A DNA stretch of 64,000 nt, taken from NCBI RefSeq assembly GCF_029543105.1, contig NZ_JARQXB010000002.1, forward strand, positions 248,001 to 312,000. The letters are read 5' to 3'. A model generated the notes under the pieces. That model worked only from the letters and a program-made list of their open reading frames with translations. It made no database searches and was not told where the DNA came from. This DNA comes from Stenotrophomonas sp. HITSZ_GD. GTDB lineage: Bacteria > Pseudomonadota > Gammaproteobacteria > Xanthomonadales > Xanthomonadaceae. This document shows positions 61,937 through 64,000 of this stretch, in pieces (the first letter of the stretch is position 1; each line of letters opens with the position of its first letter). The position numbers and the translations under genes are program-made.

Positions 61937-64000
61937 GTTCAGATCCTCCGGCGCGATCGGCCGCCTGTTTGCTGGGCGATAGGATAGCAGTCGCGCGCAG
62001 GCGTACCTCCGCGTCCCACCAGCGGGGCTGCCAGCGCCGTTGTTCACGCACGGCCAGCCCGTCACGGCCCAGCCAGACCCGGATCGCGCCGCTGCGCGCG
62101 GTCTCCAGCGTCTCGGCCCCGGCCCGCGCCCAGGCCCGCACCACGCCGGGCCGGGGATGCCCGAAGCGGTTGCCGTGCCCGGCGGCGAATATCACCAGCC
62201 GCGCAGCGGTCGCGCCGATGAAGCGATGGCTGGAAGAGCCCGCACTGCCGTGATGCGGCGCCACCACCAGGTCGGCGCGCAGGTCGGCGGCATCCAGCCG
62301 CAGCAGGCGTTGTTTGACGACCTGGCCGATATCCCCCGTCAACAAGGCGACCCGGTTTCCCGCCTGCACCCGCAACACGCAGCTCGACTCGTTGGCCAGG
62401 TAAGGAAACCCCGGCGGCGGATGCAGGAAGCGGAAGGCCACGCCGTCCCATTGCCATTGCCCGCCGCGTGCGCAGGGTGCACGCGTGCCCGGCCACGGCA
62501 TGCCGGGCGGCGTGTAGCGCGCTTCCACGGCGCCTGCGGCCAGCACCGCGGCCGCGCCGCCGGCATGGTCGCCATCGCCGTGGCTGACGACCAGCGCATC
62601 CAGCCGCCGGACGCCGAGCGCGCGCAAGGCCGGCAGCACCACCCGCTCGCCGGCGTCGTAGCCCTCTTCCACCCGCGGCCCGGCGTCGTAGAGCAGTGCG
62701 TGATCCCGTGTTCGCACCAGCACGGCCAGGCCCTGCCCTACATCCAGCACGGCCAGCTCCACTTCTCCGGCACGGGGGCGGCGCGTCTCCGGCCAGGCGA
62801 GGCCCAGCCACAGCGTGACCGCCAGGGCCTTGCCCGGCACGCCGCGGGGCATGAGCCACCAGATCGCGCCGAGCAACGCCAGCACGGCAGCGACGGGAGG
62901 GGCCTGGGGCCATCCCGCCCGCGCGAACGGCCAGCTGCCGGCGTGCGAGAAAATGCGCCAGCTCGCGGTGAAGCACGCCTCCGCCGCGCGCCACGCCAGC
63001 CCGCCCGCGCCGGTATGCACCGCTTCCATTGCCAAGCCCGATAGCGCCAGCGGTACGACGACCAGGCTCCACCACGGGATGGCGAGCAGATTGACCAGCG
63101 GCCCGACCCACGAGGCCTCGGCGAACCACGCGATGGACACCGGCAGCAGGCACACCGTCGCGACCCACTGCGCGCGCAGGAACGTGAGCAGCATCGGCAC
63201 GCGGTGACTCCCGGCGGGCATAAGCGCCGCCAGGCACGCCACGCCACCGAAGCTCAGCCAGAACCCGGGCAGCAACGGCGACAACGGGTCCACCACCACG
63301 GCGACCAGCAGCGCCAACCCCAGAGCGTGCAAGGCGCTCACCCGCCGGCGCGCGAGCCGGGCCAGGCACACCACCGCGACCATCCACACCGTGCGCCACG
63401 TAGGCAACGAGCCACCCGCGATGCCGGCATACGCGGCCGCGGCGAGCATCGCCGCCCAGGCGGCCGCCGAATCGCGCGGCCAGCGCCGTGGCAGCGCCGG
63501 CCACGCCCACCACACGGCCCGCAGGCACCACGCCGCGCCCAACGCGACTAGGCCCACATGAAAACCGGAGATCGCAATCAGGTGCGTCAACCCGGTGGCG
63601 CGCAGCGTTTGCCAGTCGGCGGCCGCCAGGCCGCGCGTATCGCCCAGCGCCAACGCCTGGATGAAACGAGCGCCCGGACCGGCGACCGCCGCCACGATGC
63701 GCCCGCTCATGCGGTCGCGCCATGCGTCCACGCCATGAGGAGCGCGCAGTTCATCGGCCTCTGCCGGCCTTCTCACCTGCCCCGTCGCGACGAGCCGCAG
63801 CGCGGCGGCATGCCGTTCGGCGTCGGCACCGCCGGGATTGCGCAAGCCGCGCGGCGCACGCAGGCGCACCCACAACCGCCAGTGCGCGCCCGCGCGCAGC
63901 GCCCTGCGCGGACCGGGGGCCAGGGCGTCGAAGTCGTCGTACCAGGCCAGTTGCAACAACCGCCCCCGTAGCAGGGACGGCGCGGCCTGCGCCTCGTCCA
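61827..64000 (-). CDS. comEC: ComEC/Rec2 DNA uptake channel (N-terminus beyond the window)
   Basis: This inner-membrane channel carries transforming DNA into the cytoplasm. The visible ~724 codons remain open to the window edge, so the true start lies beyond base 64000. In order are part of the N-terminal DUF4131 region, the competence domain with many helices (TGLTHLIAISGFHVGLVALG), and a metallo-beta-lactamase domain (VVSHGDGDHAGG, VVAPHHGSAGSSSH). The reading frame does not stop before 61827, so its last ~37 codons overlap exbB by 110 bases in another frame; the last part may not be conserved protein. Confidence 0.92.
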   Translation of the reverse strand, partial: DEAQAAPSLLRGRLLQLAWYDDFDALAPGPRRALRAGAHWRLWVRLRAPRGLRNPGGADAERHAAALRLVATGQVRRPAEADELRAPHGVDAWRDRMSGRIVAAVAGPGARFIQALALGDTRGLAAADWQTLRATGLTHLIAISGFHVGLVALGAAWCLRAVWWAWPALPRRWPRDSAAAWAAMLAAAAYAGIAGGSLPTWRTVWMVAVVCLARLARRRVSALHALGLALLVAVVVDPLSPLLPGFWLSFGGVACLAALMPAGSHRVPMLLTFLRAQWVATVCLLPVSIAWFAEASWVGPLVNLLAIPWWSLVVVPLALSGLAMEAVHTGAGGLAWRAAEACFTASWRIFSHAGSWPFARAGWPQAPPVAAVLALLGAIWWLMPRGVPGKALAVTLWLGLAWPETRRPRAGEVELAVLDVGQGLAVLVRTRDHALLYDAGPRVEEGYDAGERVVLPALRALGVRRLDALVVSHGDGDHAGGAAAVLAAGAVEARYTPPGMPWPGTRAPCARGGQWQWDGVAFRFLHPPPGFPYLANESSCVLRVQAGNRVALLTGDIGQVVKQRLLRLDAADLRADLVVAPHHGSAGSSSHRFIGATAARLVIFAAGHGNRFGHPRPGVVRAWARAGAETLETARSGAIRVWLGRDGLAVREQRRWQPRWWDAEVRLRATAILSPSKQAADRAGGSERVGTGQGGRLAHGAPAAAGDPGAGYRARTPVDAAPQ

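Overview
The window is GC-rich, gene-dense gammaproteobacterial chromosome, most likely Xanthomonadaceae/Lysobacteraceae (Xanthomonas, Lysobacter, Luteimonas or Pseudoxanthomonas relatives). Pointers are the clusters cmk-rpsA-ihfB-lapA-lapB-glycosyltransferase-capD-galU and comEC-exbB-exbD-msbA-lpxK-kdsB, the aguA-aguB pair, and the uvrC-pgsA-tRNA(Gly/Cys) block. There are no rRNA genes, insertion sequences, integrases or CRISPR arrays. Most of the window is ordinary core genome in short, tightly coupled operons, often with ATGA or TGATG stop/start overlaps. The taxon is inferred from gene order and protein families, not from a database search.

Layout. 1-2340: start of folD (cut by the window edge), a DUF1244 gene and a Kef/CPA2-type cation:proton antiporter. 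2402-10800 (minus): envelope and translation operons with cmk, rpsA, ihfB, lapA, lapB, an undecaprenyl-phosphate sugar-phosphate transferase, a CapD/FlaA1-like epimerase-dehydratase and galU. 10866-15480 (plus): rpmJ (variant L36), a small exported protein, aguA-aguB (agmatine to putrescine), a GNAT acetyltransferase and a TraB protein. 15601-20787: a compact type I secretion locus (HlyB-like ABC transporter, HlyD-like adaptor, a 102-aa protein of unknown function, and an RTX-only protein built from eight 18-residue units). 20799-28560 (minus): an RND efflux operon with one adaptor and two unequal permeases. 28772-33117: two cytochromes c, a proline-rich membrane protein, nfuA, phhB and a TonB-domain lipoprotein. 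33117-41138: a C-terminally anchored PQQ dehydrogenase, zupT, rluC and rne with a 404-nt structured upstream region. 41177-47890: a GacA/UvrY-type regulator, trhO, a DUF6164-like protein, an FKBP lipoprotein, a flavoprotein, a glutamate-synthase-like enzyme and a UDP-sugar dehydrogenase.

48026-50269 is the most accessory-looking stretch. A tRNA-Leu(UAA) gene is interrupted by what folds as a complete group I intron. It is followed by three small genes of unusual composition: a membrane protein, an exported protein and an orphan HTH regulator. 50288-52350 holds hemN with a perfect FNR-type site and a Gly-Cys-Gly-Cys tRNA array. 52387-64000 (minus) carries pgsA, uvrC, an NHL/thioredoxin-like protein, a low-molecular-weight tyrosine phosphatase, kdsB, lpxK, msbA, exbD, exbB and comEC (cut by the window edge).

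Inserted between msbA and exbD on the opposite strand is a 57-codon gene for a peptide with a textbook double-glycine leader. The observations that most deserve follow-up are the group I intron, this double-glycine peptide, the RTX locus with its partner protein, and the asymmetric RND pump.
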